A DNA stretch of 16,801 nt from Firmicutes bacterium UBA995 (GTDB lineage: Bacteria; Bacillota; Sulfobacillia; UBA995). A program made the translations under genes and the position numbers. The notes beneath the pieces are model-generated. The model ran no database searches, was not told the DNA's origin, and was given only the letters and a program-made list of their open reading frames with translations. The stretch covers positions 1 to 16,801 of the forward strand of contig DBBB01000019.1 in the NCBI GenBank assembly GCA_002291985.1, given 5' to 3'. This document shows positions 7,151 to 13,907 of this stretch, piece by piece (position 1 is the first letter of the stretch; the number at the start of each line of letters is the position of its first letter).

Positions 7151-8065
7151 TTACCCACCGTCACGTAAGCCGCCCTCGGGTAGCTTCGCGCTCAGCACGC
7201 GATAGAAACTCCACCCCGGCCGGCGGAGGAGCCTGGCTCGCTCGGCAGCCAGGGTAATCGCCACCTCGTCATCGCGCTCGAGAGGGAGACCTTCATGCCC
7301 ATCGATTGTCAGCACCGTGCCGGCCGCTTCGCCGGCGAGCCGGACGGCTATGGGCTCGGACGAGGGGACGGCAAGCGTCCTCGCATACAAGGTGTGAGCG
7401 CAAATGGGCGTGACCAGCAAGGTGTCGACCCCCGGGTGGACGATGGGACCTCCCGCCGACAAGTTGTACGCCGTCGAACCCGTCGGCGTGGCCACGATCA
7501 CGCCGTCCCCCCCATATGCTGCCACCGCCAGGCCGCCCACCCTCACCTGGACGCCCACCGTCCGCGCCAACGGCCCCTTGCTGACCACCACCTCGTTCAG
7601 CGCAAGCCTGTCCCACACGACCTCTCCGCCCCGCCGCACGGCAACGCGGAGCATCGCCCGCTCCTCGACCTCCCCCTTCCCTTCGAGGAAGATAGGCAGG
7701 GTGGAGAAGAGAGCCGGCGCCTCGACCTCGGTGAGGAAACCCAGTCGCCCGAGATTCACCCCCAGCAGGGGCAGACCATGCGCAGCTACCAGTCGCGCTG
7801 CCCCCAACAAGGATCCGTCGCCGCCGAGGACGATCAGGAAGTCCAACCCACCTGCACCGTCGGGCAGTATCACCCTCAGGTCAGCGCGTCCCAGCGCCAA
7901 CGCCGTATCCGGGGTCAGCTTGACCGCCGTCCCCTTGTCCTCCAGCCATGCCAGCAGCCGGTGGGAGACCGCCACCGCGTCCGCCTTGTCGAGATTGGCA
8001 TGGAGCGCTATCGCGCGAACAGGTCGCCCATACGGGCCTGCCGCCGCATCCAACGGAGGAAACAC
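7151..8065 (-). CDS. nadK: NAD kinase
   Basis: NAD kinase (about 304 aa) phosphorylates NAD to NADP, feeding the NADPH-using steps of isoprenoid and folate metabolism in this operon. Hallmarks are GGDGSLLGAAR (81-91, the GGDG motif), LGRLGFLTEVE (105-114), the NE pair at 157-158 and TPTGSTAYNLSAGGP (193-207). The start is uncertain: the GTG at 8065 has GGGG only 2 nt upstream, and a TTG at 8053 has too long a spacer. The first conserved strand begins around residue 16 (VRAIALHANLDK), so any error affects only a short N-terminal tail. The upstream neighbour is an aldolase rather than the usual tlyA. Confidence 0.94.
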   Translation of the reverse strand: MFPPLDAAAGPYGRPVRAIALHANLDKADAVAVSHRLLAWLEDKGTAVKLTPDTALALGRADLRVILPDGAGGLDFLIVLGGDGSLLGAARLVAAHGLPLLGVNLGRLGFLTEVEAPALFSTLPIFLEGKGEVEERAMLRVAVRRGGEVVWDRLALNEVVVSKGPLARTVGVQVRVGGLAVAAYGGDGVIVATPTGSTAYNLSAGGPIVHPGVDTLLVTPICAHTLYARTLAVPSSEPIAVRLAGEAAGTVLTIDGHEGLPLERDDEVAITLAAERARLLRRPGWSFYRVLSAKLPEGGLRDGG

Positions 8066-8101
8066 CGCCCCTTTTGAGCAATTGCCCGAATTCGCTTGGC
8101 C

Positions 8102-9004
8102 CTACCGCGTATCCTCCCCCGGGACAAGGCAGAATCTGCCAAGGATAGACCGCAATTCCTCCCGGTGGGACGGGTCGAGCGGCTGCAGAGGCGCCCTTGG
8201 CGGTCCCCCGTAGTAGCCTGCCAGATCCATGGCCGCCTTCAAGCCGGGCACTCCCCAGCGCGCGGTCACCGACCTGTTCAAGGGGATCAACTCGCCCTGC
8301 AGTAAGCGGGCATCCTCCCACCGTCCCTCCTTGAAGGCGTCGACGATGTCGCAGCAGTGCCGGGGGGCGACGTTGGCCACGGCCATGATGCCTCCCGCCG
8401 CCCCCAGCGCGAGGGCGGCGAGGAGGAATCCTCCCGACCCGGCCAGCACGGAGAAATCCTCGATATCCCGGGTCAAGTGGATGATCTCCGCCAGTTCGGT
8501 GATGTTGCCCGAGCTGTCCTTGATGCCGGCGATGCCCGGATGCCGGGCCAGATCGGCAACGAGCGATGGTCGCAAGTTGATGCCGCTGTACTGGGGTACG
8601 TTGTAGAGGTATACGGGCAGGGGTGACGCGTCGGCGACGTCGCGGTAGAAGCGCCCCAAAGCGCGTTCGTCCATCGAGCCCTTGTAGTACGACGGATGGA
8701 GCACCAGCGCGCCGCACACGCCGACGCGGGCGACGGCCAAGGTGAGTTCGATCGTCTCCCGGGTGGACTCGCAGCCCGTGCCCGCCAGCACCGGCCGCCC
8801 CGCCGCTCCTGCTACCACCGTCCGACAACAAGCTACCTTCTCGTCGAAGCTGAGGAAAGGGAACTCGCCGTTTGACCCGAGTACGACGTAGCCTTCCAGG
8901 GGCTGTCGATTGTAGGCGGCCAGGTTTTGCCGAAGACGTTCGTGACTTACTTCTCCCCCCTCAAAAGGGGTGGCCAGCGGAGGCAATACGCCGCCGATAC
9001 GCAT
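8102..9004 (-). CDS. DapA-superfamily aldolase, closest to 4-hydroxy-2-oxoglutarate aldolase
   Basis: A 300-aa class I Schiff-base aldolase of the dihydrodipicolinate synthase/N-acetylneuraminate lyase superfamily. The catalytic pair is present: Y134 in YLYNVP and Schiff-base K162 in GIKDSSG. Instead of the GTTGE of true DapA it has GSNGEFPFL (43-51), followed by LAGTGCEST (73-81), AGSGGFLLAALALGAAGG and GYYGGPPRAPLQPL. That pattern closely resembles mitochondrial HOGA1, the enzyme that splits 4-hydroxy-2-oxoglutarate into pyruvate and glyoxylate; this comparison is from memory. The ATG has GGAGGT 8 nt upstream. It lies between dxs and nadK, where tlyA is expected, 66 bp after dxs and 36 bp before nadK. 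I favour a HOGA-like aldolase; a 2-keto-3-deoxygluconate-type activity or DapA annotation is possible. Confidence 0.85.
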   Translation of the reverse strand: MRIGGVLPPLATPFEGGEVSHERLRQNLAAYNRQPLEGYVVLGSNGEFPFLSFDEKVACCRTVVAGAAGRPVLAGTGCESTRETIELTLAVARVGVCGALVLHPSYYKGSMDERALGRFYRDVADASPLPVYLYNVPQYSGINLRPSLVADLARHPGIAGIKDSSGNITELAEIIHLTRDIEDFSVLAGSGGFLLAALALGAAGGIMAVANVAPRHCCDIVDAFKEGRWEDARLLQGELIPLNRSVTARWGVPGLKAAMDLAGYYGGPPRAPLQPLDPSHREELRSILGRFCLVPGEDTR

Positions 9005-9035
9005 GGGTTTTGACCTCCCATCAACTGAGGACTCG

Positions 9036-9057
9036 CCCCGGTGCCCCGGTGCCCCGG
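9036..9057. repeat. Short tandem repeat, CCCCGGTG units
   Basis: The 66-bp gap between dxs and the aldolase gene holds almost three copies of an 8-bp unit, CCCCGGTG, on the plus strand. It lies upstream of the aldolase ribosome binding site. No terminator-like hairpin with a T run is seen, so readthrough from dxs is expected. Confidence 0.7.
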
Positions 9058-9070
9058 CGCACGCGCCCGA

Positions 9071-11008
9071 TCACCCCTCGCCGAGGGCAGCAGCCCTGCC
9101 GGCCTCGGCGGCGATATCGCGTTGTTCGGGACCGGCAAGGGCAAGTCGCAGGCACGCTGCGGCAATCCCTTCGGGGGTCAGTCCCGCCCCTTCTCGAAGC
9201 CGGCCGGCCGCTCCGTGGGGCAGGGGTTGGTCGGGAAGGGCCAGGCATTGCATGTTGATTCGTCGGGATATGCCTGCATTGAGCAGGTATTCGTTCACCG
9301 CGCTGGCGAATCCGCCCGCCAGGATGTGTTCCTCCACGGTAAGGATGCTCCCATGTCTCAGGGCAAGCTCTTCGATGGCCGTGCCATCCAGTGGTTTCAC
9401 GAAACGGGCATCTACCACCGAGGGATCGAGCCCTTCTCGTTCCAGGAGCCTCGCCGCCTCCAATGCAGGCTGTACCATGTTACCGATAGCGAGGATTCCC
9501 GGACCGGAGTGGCCGCGACGCACCCATGCTCCCCTTCCCGGGGAGATCTCCTCGAGTTCCCGGGCCAACCCGATCCCGCCTGCCCTGCCCCGGGGGAAGC
9601 GTATCGCGCAGGGGCCGGGCAGACGCAAGGCGGTGTATAGCATGTGCTGCAGTTCGCCGGCGTCGCGAGGCGCCATGATCGTCAGACCGGGGACGCCGCG
9701 CAGGTAAGCGAAGTCGTATACCCCATGATGGGTAGGTCCATCCTCGCCCGCAAGGCCGCCTCGATCCATGGCCAGCACCACCGGGAGTCCTTGCAGCCCC
9801 ACATCGTGCAGAATCTGATCGTACGCCCGCTGCATGAAGCTCGAGTAAACGGCGACCACCGGCCGCATGCCCCGGGTCGCCAAGCCCGCGGCGAAGCAGA
9901 CGGCATGGGCTTCGGCAATCCCCACATCGAAACATCGCTCGGGGAAGGCGGCCGCAAAGGGGCCCAGGCCCGTGCTGTCCCGCATCGCGGCCGTCACCGC
10001 TACGATGCGCGAGTCTGCCTGGCCGAGGCGTAGCAGGGTCCGGCCGAAGATATCCGTATAAGTGTGACCCTCCCCGTGGTTCGCCGGCTCGCCGGTGGCG
10101 GGGTCAAAGGGGCCGATGCCGTGATAGCGATCGGGATTGGCCTCCGCGGGCGCATACCCCTTCCCCTTGCGGGTGACGACATGCAGCAGGGTCGGTCCTG
10201 GCATATCCCGCACCTGACGCAACGTGTCCTCGAGTCCGGGGAGGTTGTGACCGTCGATGGGGCCGAAGTAGCGGAAACCCAGTTCCTCGAACAGCACGCC
10301 CGGCACCAGGAGGTACTTCACGCTGCCCTTGAGTCGTTCAGCGAGCCTGGCAAGCGTTTCTCCTGCGGGAAAGCGCCGTACCAGGTCCAGCGTACTCTCC
10401 CGCATCCGCGCATAGGTCGGATGGGCGCGCGCCCGCGTCAAGTGAGCGGCAAGACCTCCCACGGTAGGTCCATAGGACAGCTCATTGTCATTGAGCACGA
10501 CCAGTAGCCGAGTTCCCGCATGTCCCGCGTGGTTGAGCGCCTCCAACGCCAGGCCGCCCGTAAGCGCGCCGTCGCCGATGACCGCGATCACCCGATAGTC
10601 TTCGCCTGCCAGGTCTCGCGCCTTTGCCATTCCCAGGGCGGACGAGATGGAAGTGCTGGCGTGCCCCGTCTCGAACGCGTCATGCGACGACTCCTGCAAC
10701 CGGGGGAAACCCGACAGCCCTCCATAAGTACGCAAGGTGGCGAATCGTTCCCGCCGACCGGTGACCAGCTTGTGCGCGTAAGTCTGGTGTCCGACGTCGA
10801 ATATGATGCGGTCGCGAGGGCTATCGAAAACCCGATGAAGGGAGAGGGTCAGTTCCACCACGCCGAGGTTGGGGGCAAGATGGCCTCCGTTCCGGGCGAC
10901 GGTCGCGACTATCACCTCCCGGATCTCCGCGGCCAACGCCTCCAGTTCTTGTGGGGTCAACCCCCGCAAGTCCGCCGGACCATGGACTCGACTCAAGACC
11001 TCGCTCAA
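9071..11008 (-). CDS. dxs: 1-deoxy-D-xylulose-5-phosphate synthase
   Basis: A 645-aa thiamin-diphosphate enzyme that condenses pyruvate and glyceraldehyde 3-phosphate, the first step of the MEP isoprenoid pathway. Visible motifs are HGPADLRGL (9-16), FDVGHQTYAHK (70-80), GDGALTGG (145-152) with the NDN metal/ThDP site (173-175), catalytic E366 in DVGIAEAHA, FMQRAYDQILHDV (391-403), DRGGLAGEDGPTHHG (415-429) and IRFPRGR. Some positions differ from common DXS: NDNELSYGPTVGGL where SISPNVGAL is usual, AEAHA for AEQHA, and THHG for THQG. The overall architecture and length are normal. The TTG start overlaps the upstream stop as TTGA, with GGAG 6 nt upstream, implying coupling to oapA. It is the usual partner of ispA and the OLE RNA locus. 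Confidence 0.95.
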   Translation of the reverse strand: MSEVLSRVHGPADLRGLTPQELEALAAEIREVIVATVARNGGHLAPNLGVVELTLSLHRVFDSPRDRIIFDVGHQTYAHKLVTGRRERFATLRTYGGLSGFPRLQESSHDAFETGHASTSISSALGMAKARDLAGEDYRVIAVIGDGALTGGLALEALNHAGHAGTRLLVVLNDNELSYGPTVGGLAAHLTRARAHPTYARMRESTLDLVRRFPAGETLARLAERLKGSVKYLLVPGVLFEELGFRYFGPIDGHNLPGLEDTLRQVRDMPGPTLLHVVTRKGKGYAPAEANPDRYHGIGPFDPATGEPANHGEGHTYTDIFGRTLLRLGQADSRIVAVTAAMRDSTGLGPFAAAFPERCFDVGIAEAHAVCFAAGLATRGMRPVVAVYSSFMQRAYDQILHDVGLQGLPVVLAMDRGGLAGEDGPTHHGVYDFAYLRGVPGLTIMAPRDAGELQHMLYTALRLPGPCAIRFPRGRAGGIGLARELEEISPGRGAWVRRGHSGPGILAIGNMVQPALEAARLLEREGLDPSVVDARFVKPLDGTAIEELALRHGSILTVEEHILAGGFASAVNEYLLNAGISRRINMQCLALPDQPLPHGAAGRLREGAGLTPEGIAAACLRLALAGPEQRDIAAEAGRAAALGEG

Positions 11009-11601
11009 CTCGGACTCCGTTTCTCCCGGGCGCGTCGCCCCGGGTCTACGCGGCGCGGGTGGAGCAGTTGCTCCCCCCAGTACATGGCGATGCCCAGGTG
11101 GCGGATCACGGTATTGGCATCCCGGATGGCGATGCGCTTCCCCCAGGCTTTGGCGGTGACGGTGATCGCCGCCAGGGCCGCCACGATCATGAATCCGGCC
11201 GGGCCGTCGCCTGTTCCCTCTCTACCGGTGATGATGAACAGCATTGCGATCGCCGCCGCGCCGCTTACCGTGCTGGAGATATCGCCGATCACATCCGAAC
11301 ATACGCTTGCCACCCGGTCGGCGTTACGCAGCAGGTAGAGCGAATGGCGAGCCCCCGGTAGCCGGCGGGCCGCCATCGCCCGGAAGGGTGGTTCGTGTGC
11401 TCGCGTCACCGCAACGCCGACGCCATCGGCGGCCACGCCCAGGGCCACGATGAGGCCCATGGCGACAAGCGCTGGGAGCAGGGGCAATTCGGCGATCACC
11501 TGACGAGCCAGCAGACCGGTCGCGAGCGCCGACCCGAAGGTCACGGCAAACAACAGGCCGAGGCGGCGACCGTGTTGCTCAGCCCCGCCTCTTCTCGTCA
11601 T
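11005..11601 (-). CDS. oapA: DUF21-like four-helix membrane protein, proposed OLE-associated protein OapA
   Basis: A 198-aa integral membrane protein with four hydrophobic segments near residues 14-32, 39-64, 102-126 and 135-153 and a basic C-terminal tail (RRVDPGRRAREKR). The part from AADGVGVAVTRAHEPPF through NADRVASVCSDVIGDIS resembles the DUF21 transmembrane domain of CNNM/CorC-type magnesium proteins. OapA of Bacillus halodurans is a four-helix membrane protein that binds OLE RNA and is encoded between OLE and dxs; this gene has the same size, topology and location. The start is uncertain: the ATG at 11601 has GAGGA 9 nt upstream, while in-frame ATG 11622 and TTG 11640 lack good sites. 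The gene overlaps dxs (TTGA). The identification rests on context and topology, not on a database match. Confidence 0.82.
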   Translation of the reverse strand: MTRRGGAEQHGRRLGLLFAVTFGSALATGLLARQVIAELPLLPALVAMGLIVALGVAADGVGVAVTRAHEPPFRAMAARRLPGARHSLYLLRNADRVASVCSDVIGDISSTVSGAAAIAMLFIITGREGTGDGPAGFMIVAALAAITVTAKAWGKRIAIRDANTVIRHLGIAMYWGEQLLHPRRVDPGRRAREKRSPS

Positions 11602-11710
11602 TCTTCCCAATCCTCGCCCCATCTCCCTCGCCAATGACAATGAGGAAAACGGGGGTGAGTGGCAACAGGTCGGGTAAACATTGTGGCTTGAGGTCCAGCA
11701 GGCTTTCCCT

Positions 11711-11759
11711 GGCGATCACCATCCCGTTACCGGGCTGGCGGTTTCCCTTTACGATCGCC
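11711..11759 (-). other. Long-range stem with GUAA tetraloop hairpin near the RNA 3' end
   Basis: On the minus strand GGCGATC (11759-11753) pairs perfectly with GATCGCC (11717-11711). Inside, CCA-G-CCCG-GUAA-CGGG-A-UGG (11738-11719) forms a hairpin with one G-A mismatch and a GNRA-type tetraloop. GNRA loops are common tertiary-contact elements in large structured RNAs, which supports an RNA rather than coding reading of this stretch. Confidence 0.75.
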
Positions 11760-11992
11760 CCGACGCCGTCGCCGAGCGCGGTGCTAGATTGCCACTTAGC
11801 CCACACTATAATCCCCGACCTGCCCGGGCGCGATGTTGCCCGACAGCCTAGGAGTTTTCCTCGACAGCCCCGGCCATCCCCTAGCCCCTATTGCCGGCAG
11901 AGTTTCCGCTTCCGCCTCCACCCAACCCACGCAGGGCAGGCTACGCTGCATTCGGTCAGCTCGGATGCAGGTTCAACCCCGGACGGGGCGCC

Positions 11993-12039
11993 GGCGAGAC
12001 GCCGCTCGCCCGTGGTCCTCCGCGGAGGAAGGGTCCACG
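11993..12039 (-). other. Two abutting hairpins in the proposed OLE RNA
   Basis: CGTGG/CCACG (12011-12015 with 12035-12039) encloses the perfect 14-bp palindrome TCCTCCGCGGAGGA (12016-12029). Directly next to it GGCGAG/CTCGCC (11993-11998 with 12005-12010) forms a 6-bp stem with a 6-nt loop. With no unpaired base between them the two helices could stack end to end in the RNA. Confidence 0.7.
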
Positions 12040-12221
12040 CCTACATGCCATTGTAGATCGCCCCCCCTCCTTAACTCCCAGCGCCGACCCCCGACTGGGC
12101 GTCGGCGAGTGGCACCAGGAACTTCATCGATGTGCCTTTGACGGATTTTTAGCCCCGCCTTCAGGGATGGTGAGACCGACTCAGGATACTGCGCCACTCA
12201 CCTCACGATATTCCTCATGTT

Positions 12222-12242
12222 GCAGGCGGTTATGCCGCCTGC
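12222..12242 (-). other. 5'-terminal hairpin of the proposed OLE RNA
   Basis: GCAGGCGG (minus 12242-12235) and CCGCCTGC (12229-12222) pair perfectly over 8 bp around a 5-nt loop. The hairpin begins about 4 nt after the predicted transcription start, as expected for a stabilising 5' end structure. Confidence 0.75.
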
Positions 12243-12252
12243 CGTACGATTC

Positions 12253-12281
12253 ATGATAGCATGATGATCGACCGGCGACAA
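12253..12281 (-). promoter_or_regulatory. Candidate sigma-A-type promoter for the OLE RNA/oapA/dxs unit
   Basis: On the minus strand TTGTCG (12281-12276, 4 of 6 to TTGACA) and TATCAT (12258-12253, 5 of 6 to TATAAT) are separated by exactly 17 nt. The predicted start near 12247-12245 leads straight into the 5' hairpin and gives about 600 nt before oapA. It would allow the RNA and downstream genes to be expressed apart from the folD-ispA part of the operon. Confidence 0.55.
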
Positions 12282-12290
12282 GTCGCAAGA

Positions 12291-12313
12291 TGGGAGAATG
12301 GCATGTTCTCCCA
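12291..12313 (-). other. Perfect 8-bp hairpin between the YuiD-like gene and the OLE promoter
   Basis: TGGGAGAA (12291-12298) and TTCTCCCA (12306-12313) pair perfectly around a 7-nt loop, about 75 bp after the YuiD-like stop. It could be a processing or weak termination site between the two halves of the operon. No T run follows on the minus strand, so it is not a classical intrinsic terminator. The rest of 12314-12388 shows nothing recognisable. Confidence 0.5.
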
Positions 12314-12388
12314 CAAAAGTCAAGGAGATGAGTTGCCCGGGGTGGACGGCGATCTTGCGGGGAGGGCGCCGTCAGTGCCCCGTCGCCT

Positions 12389-12835
12389 TCAAACGCCCGC
12401 GGGAGGCCGGGTCAAAAGCCAGCCGATCCACGCCAACAACCCGCCCATCCCGATGCCCGCGAGGACTTCTACCGGCGTGTGGCCCAGCAACTCCCGGAGC
12501 CGCTCCGGCCGGAACTCGTGCTCGATGTACAGGTCACGCAGCATCTGGTTGAGGACTTCCGCCTGTTCCCCGGCGGCCCGACGTACACCGGCCGCGTCGT
12601 AAAATACGATCATGGAGAATACGAAGGCGACGGCGAACACGGGACTGGCCACGCCCTCCGCCAGTCCCACGCCGGCCGTAAGGGCTGCCGCGAGCGCCGA
12701 GTGGGCGCTGGGCATGCCCCCGGTGGTGGTCAGTAGCCTGAGGTCAATCATGCGTGTCCGGAACCATTCCACCGCCACCTTGCCGACCTGGGCGATCAGC
12801 CAGGCAGCGACGGCCGTAACCAGGATCGGGTTCAT
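12389..12835 (-). CDS. Divergent PAP2 family membrane protein (YuiD/DUF212-like)
   Basis: A 148-aa membrane protein of the divergent PAP2 (acid phosphatase/vanadium haloperoxidase-related) family. Conserved features are TGGMPSAHS (38-46), the hydrophobic segment VFAVAFVFSMIVFYDAAGVRRAAG (66-89, shown in part as IVFYDAAGVRR), LLGHTPVEV (116-124) and a terminal membrane helix (about 126-141). Relatives include B. subtilis YuiD; the substrate is unknown, although PAP2 proteins often act on phospholipids or prenyl phosphates. The ATG overlaps the ispA stop as ATGA, with GGGGAGG about 10 nt upstream. The frame extends further upstream inside ispA, which is not used. Its place directly after ispA suggests, by inference only, a link to prenyl-phosphate metabolism. 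Confidence 0.88.
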   Translation of the reverse strand: MNPILVTAVAAWLIAQVGKVAVEWFRTRMIDLRLLTTTGGMPSAHSALAAALTAGVGLAEGVASPVFAVAFVFSMIVFYDAAGVRRAAGEQAEVLNQMLRDLYIEHEFRPERLRELLGHTPVEVLAGIGMGGLLAWIGWLLTRPPAGV

Positions 12836-13665
12836 CCAGGCAGTGCCTCCCCGAGGTCGAGGCGATCCAGCACATCCGTCAGGTAGCCTGCCCGGGCACC
12901 CAGGCAATCGACAGCGTGTTTCGCCCTCGTCAAGTATGTCATCAGGTATTTGCGAACCGCAGTCTCATCCTGTTCGACCAGGGCGTTGGCGGAACCTGCC
13001 GCCAAATCTTCCTCGCGATCGCGAAGATCGTCGAGGAACTGGTAGGCCAGGCCAAAGGCCTCGCCGAAATCGCCCAGGACCTGAAGCCGGCCGGAGTCGG
13101 CCCCGGCCATGATCCCACCACATCGAGCCGCAGCCGCAAAAAGCGAGGCCGTCTTGAGCCGATTCACCTCGCTCCGATCCGGCTTCTGCTGGCCGGAAGC
13201 CGTGTCATGGTGCTGTCCTCCCACCATGCCCCGCGAACCCGCGGCCCGGGCAAACTCGGCCACACACCTCAAGGACCTCTCTGTCGCCGGGGGTTGAGCC
13301 AGCACTTCAAAGGCAAGGGTGAGCAAGGCATCACCGGCCAGTATGGCGGTGCAGTCGCCAAAGGCGATGTGCAGGCTGGGCTGGCCCCGTCTCCAGGCCG
13401 AGTCGTCCATCGCCGGAAGGTCATCGTGGACCAGGGAGTAACCGTGGATCAACTCAACCGCCAGGGCAGCCGGCAGGGCGGCGCGGAGGTCTCCGGCCGC
13501 CACGAACCCCGAGGCCAACGCAATGCAGCCGCGGAGGCGTTTCCCATTCCCGAGCATGGCATAGCGCATCGCCGCATGCAACCGCTCAGGAGGCTCGGTT
13601 GCCGGGGGGAGAATCCGATCGAGTTCATCGTCGAGCAAGGACGCCAACTCGGGGAGGCGGTTCAT
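12832..13665 (-). CDS. ispA: Polyprenyl (farnesyl diphosphate) synthase
   Basis: A 277-aa trans-isoprenyl diphosphate synthase that extends dimethylallyl and geranyl diphosphate with isopentenyl diphosphate, probably to farnesyl diphosphate. The first Asp-rich motif is HDDLPAMDDSAWRRG (80-94) with the two-residue insertion typical of bacterial FPP/GGPP synthases and an aromatic Y76 five residues upstream, which usually limits chain length. The second motif is FLDDLRDREED (209-219). GKRLRG (41-46) and LKTASLF (169-175) are also present. ATG 13665 lies 3 nt after the xseB stop with GAGGG 7 nt upstream; the gene ends overlapping the YuiD-like gene. The LRD in motif two replaces the more common ILD but keeps the metal-binding aspartates. 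FPP is the best guess for the product. Confidence 0.94.
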   Translation of the reverse strand: MNRLPELASLLDDELDRILPPATEPPERLHAAMRYAMLGNGKRLRGCIALASGFVAAGDLRAALPAALAVELIHGYSLVHDDLPAMDDSAWRRGQPSLHIAFGDCTAILAGDALLTLAFEVLAQPPATERSLRCVAEFARAAGSRGMVGGQHHDTASGQQKPDRSEVNRLKTASLFAAAARCGGIMAGADSGRLQVLGDFGEAFGLAYQFLDDLRDREEDLAAGSANALVEQDETAVRKYLMTYLTRAKHAVDCLGARAGYLTDVLDRLDLGEALPG

Positions 13666-13668
13666 CCC

Positions 13669-13902
13669 TCATCCCTCATCGGTCGGCTCAAGGGGACGCA
13701 GGGTGATCCCGTCGGCGCCCTCGCTCAGGACTTCAATGCGGCGGTCGACCAGGTCCAGGATGGCGGCGCACTCCCGGGCCAACCCGACGCCCTCTTCGTA
13801 CAGTGCCAGGCCCCGCTCCAGCACCAGGTCACCTTCTTCCAGTTGCCGAACGATCTCTTCGAGTCTGACCAGGGCGGGCTCAAAGCGCGCCAGATCCGGC
13901 AC
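13669..13902 (-). CDS. xseB: Exodeoxyribonuclease VII small subunit
   Basis: A 77-aa acidic helical protein typical of XseB. The family signature is visible as FEPALVRLEEIVRQLEEGDL followed by LERGLALYEEGVGLARECAA. XseB binds several copies to XseA and is needed for degrading single-stranded DNA to oligonucleotides. The GTG at 13902 lies 5 nt after the xseA stop, with GGAGG 9 nt upstream; the same frame is open further back inside xseA but without family similarity. Three nt separate it from ispA. Confidence 0.93.
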   Translation of the reverse strand: MPDLARFEPALVRLEEIVRQLEEGDLVLERGLALYEEGVGLARECAAILDLVDRRIEVLSEGADGITLRPLEPTDEG

Positions 13903-13907
13903 TCCCC

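Larger units (their letters stand above)
11640..12246 (-). ncRNA. Proposed OLE RNA (large structured RNA upstream of oapA)
   Basis: About 600 bp carry no convincing gene but many strong inverted repeats, read on the minus strand. They include a 5' hairpin (12242-12222, 8-bp stem), GGCAC/GTGCC (12136-12111), a 7-bp stem (12107-12082), CTACA/TGTAG (12056-12041), a compound hairpin (12039-12011), GGCGAG/CTCGCC (12010-11993), CTGCAT/ATGCAG (11970-11946), and a 7-bp stem closing a GUAA-tetraloop hairpin (11759-11711). OLE RNA is a roughly 600-nt RNA of extremophilic Bacillota, encoded upstream of oapA and dxs in isoprenoid operons, and membrane-associated through OapA. Size, strand, neighbours and structure all agree. 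The 5' end is placed from the candidate promoter at 12281-12253; the 3' end is approximate. An ORF over 11579-11806 is treated as RNA. I have not aligned it to the OLE consensus. Confidence 0.8.

Noticed and set aside
11634..12056. Plus-strand ORF of 140 codons, and related ORFs, over the OLE block.
   Set aside because: Pro/Arg/Ser-rich translations with no recognisable family; they run antisense to structured RNA and look like high-GC chance ORFs.
12077..12107. H-type pseudoknot in the proposed OLE RNA: CGCCGAC/GTCGGCG interleaved with CCCAG/CTGGG.
   Set aside because: The connecting loops would be 1, 6 and 0 nt, too short to span 7-bp and 5-bp stems. The pairings are more likely competing alternatives, with the 7-bp hairpin favoured.
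12139..12170. Resemblance of the segment around CCCTGAAGGCGGGG (minus) to the right end of an IS200/IS605 element.
   Set aside because: No tnpA or tnpB, no matching left end and no target-site pattern; the OLE context explains the hairpins better.
12291..12313. Intrinsic terminator after the YuiD-like gene.
   Set aside because: The stem is perfect but only moderately GC-rich, and no T run follows it on the minus strand.
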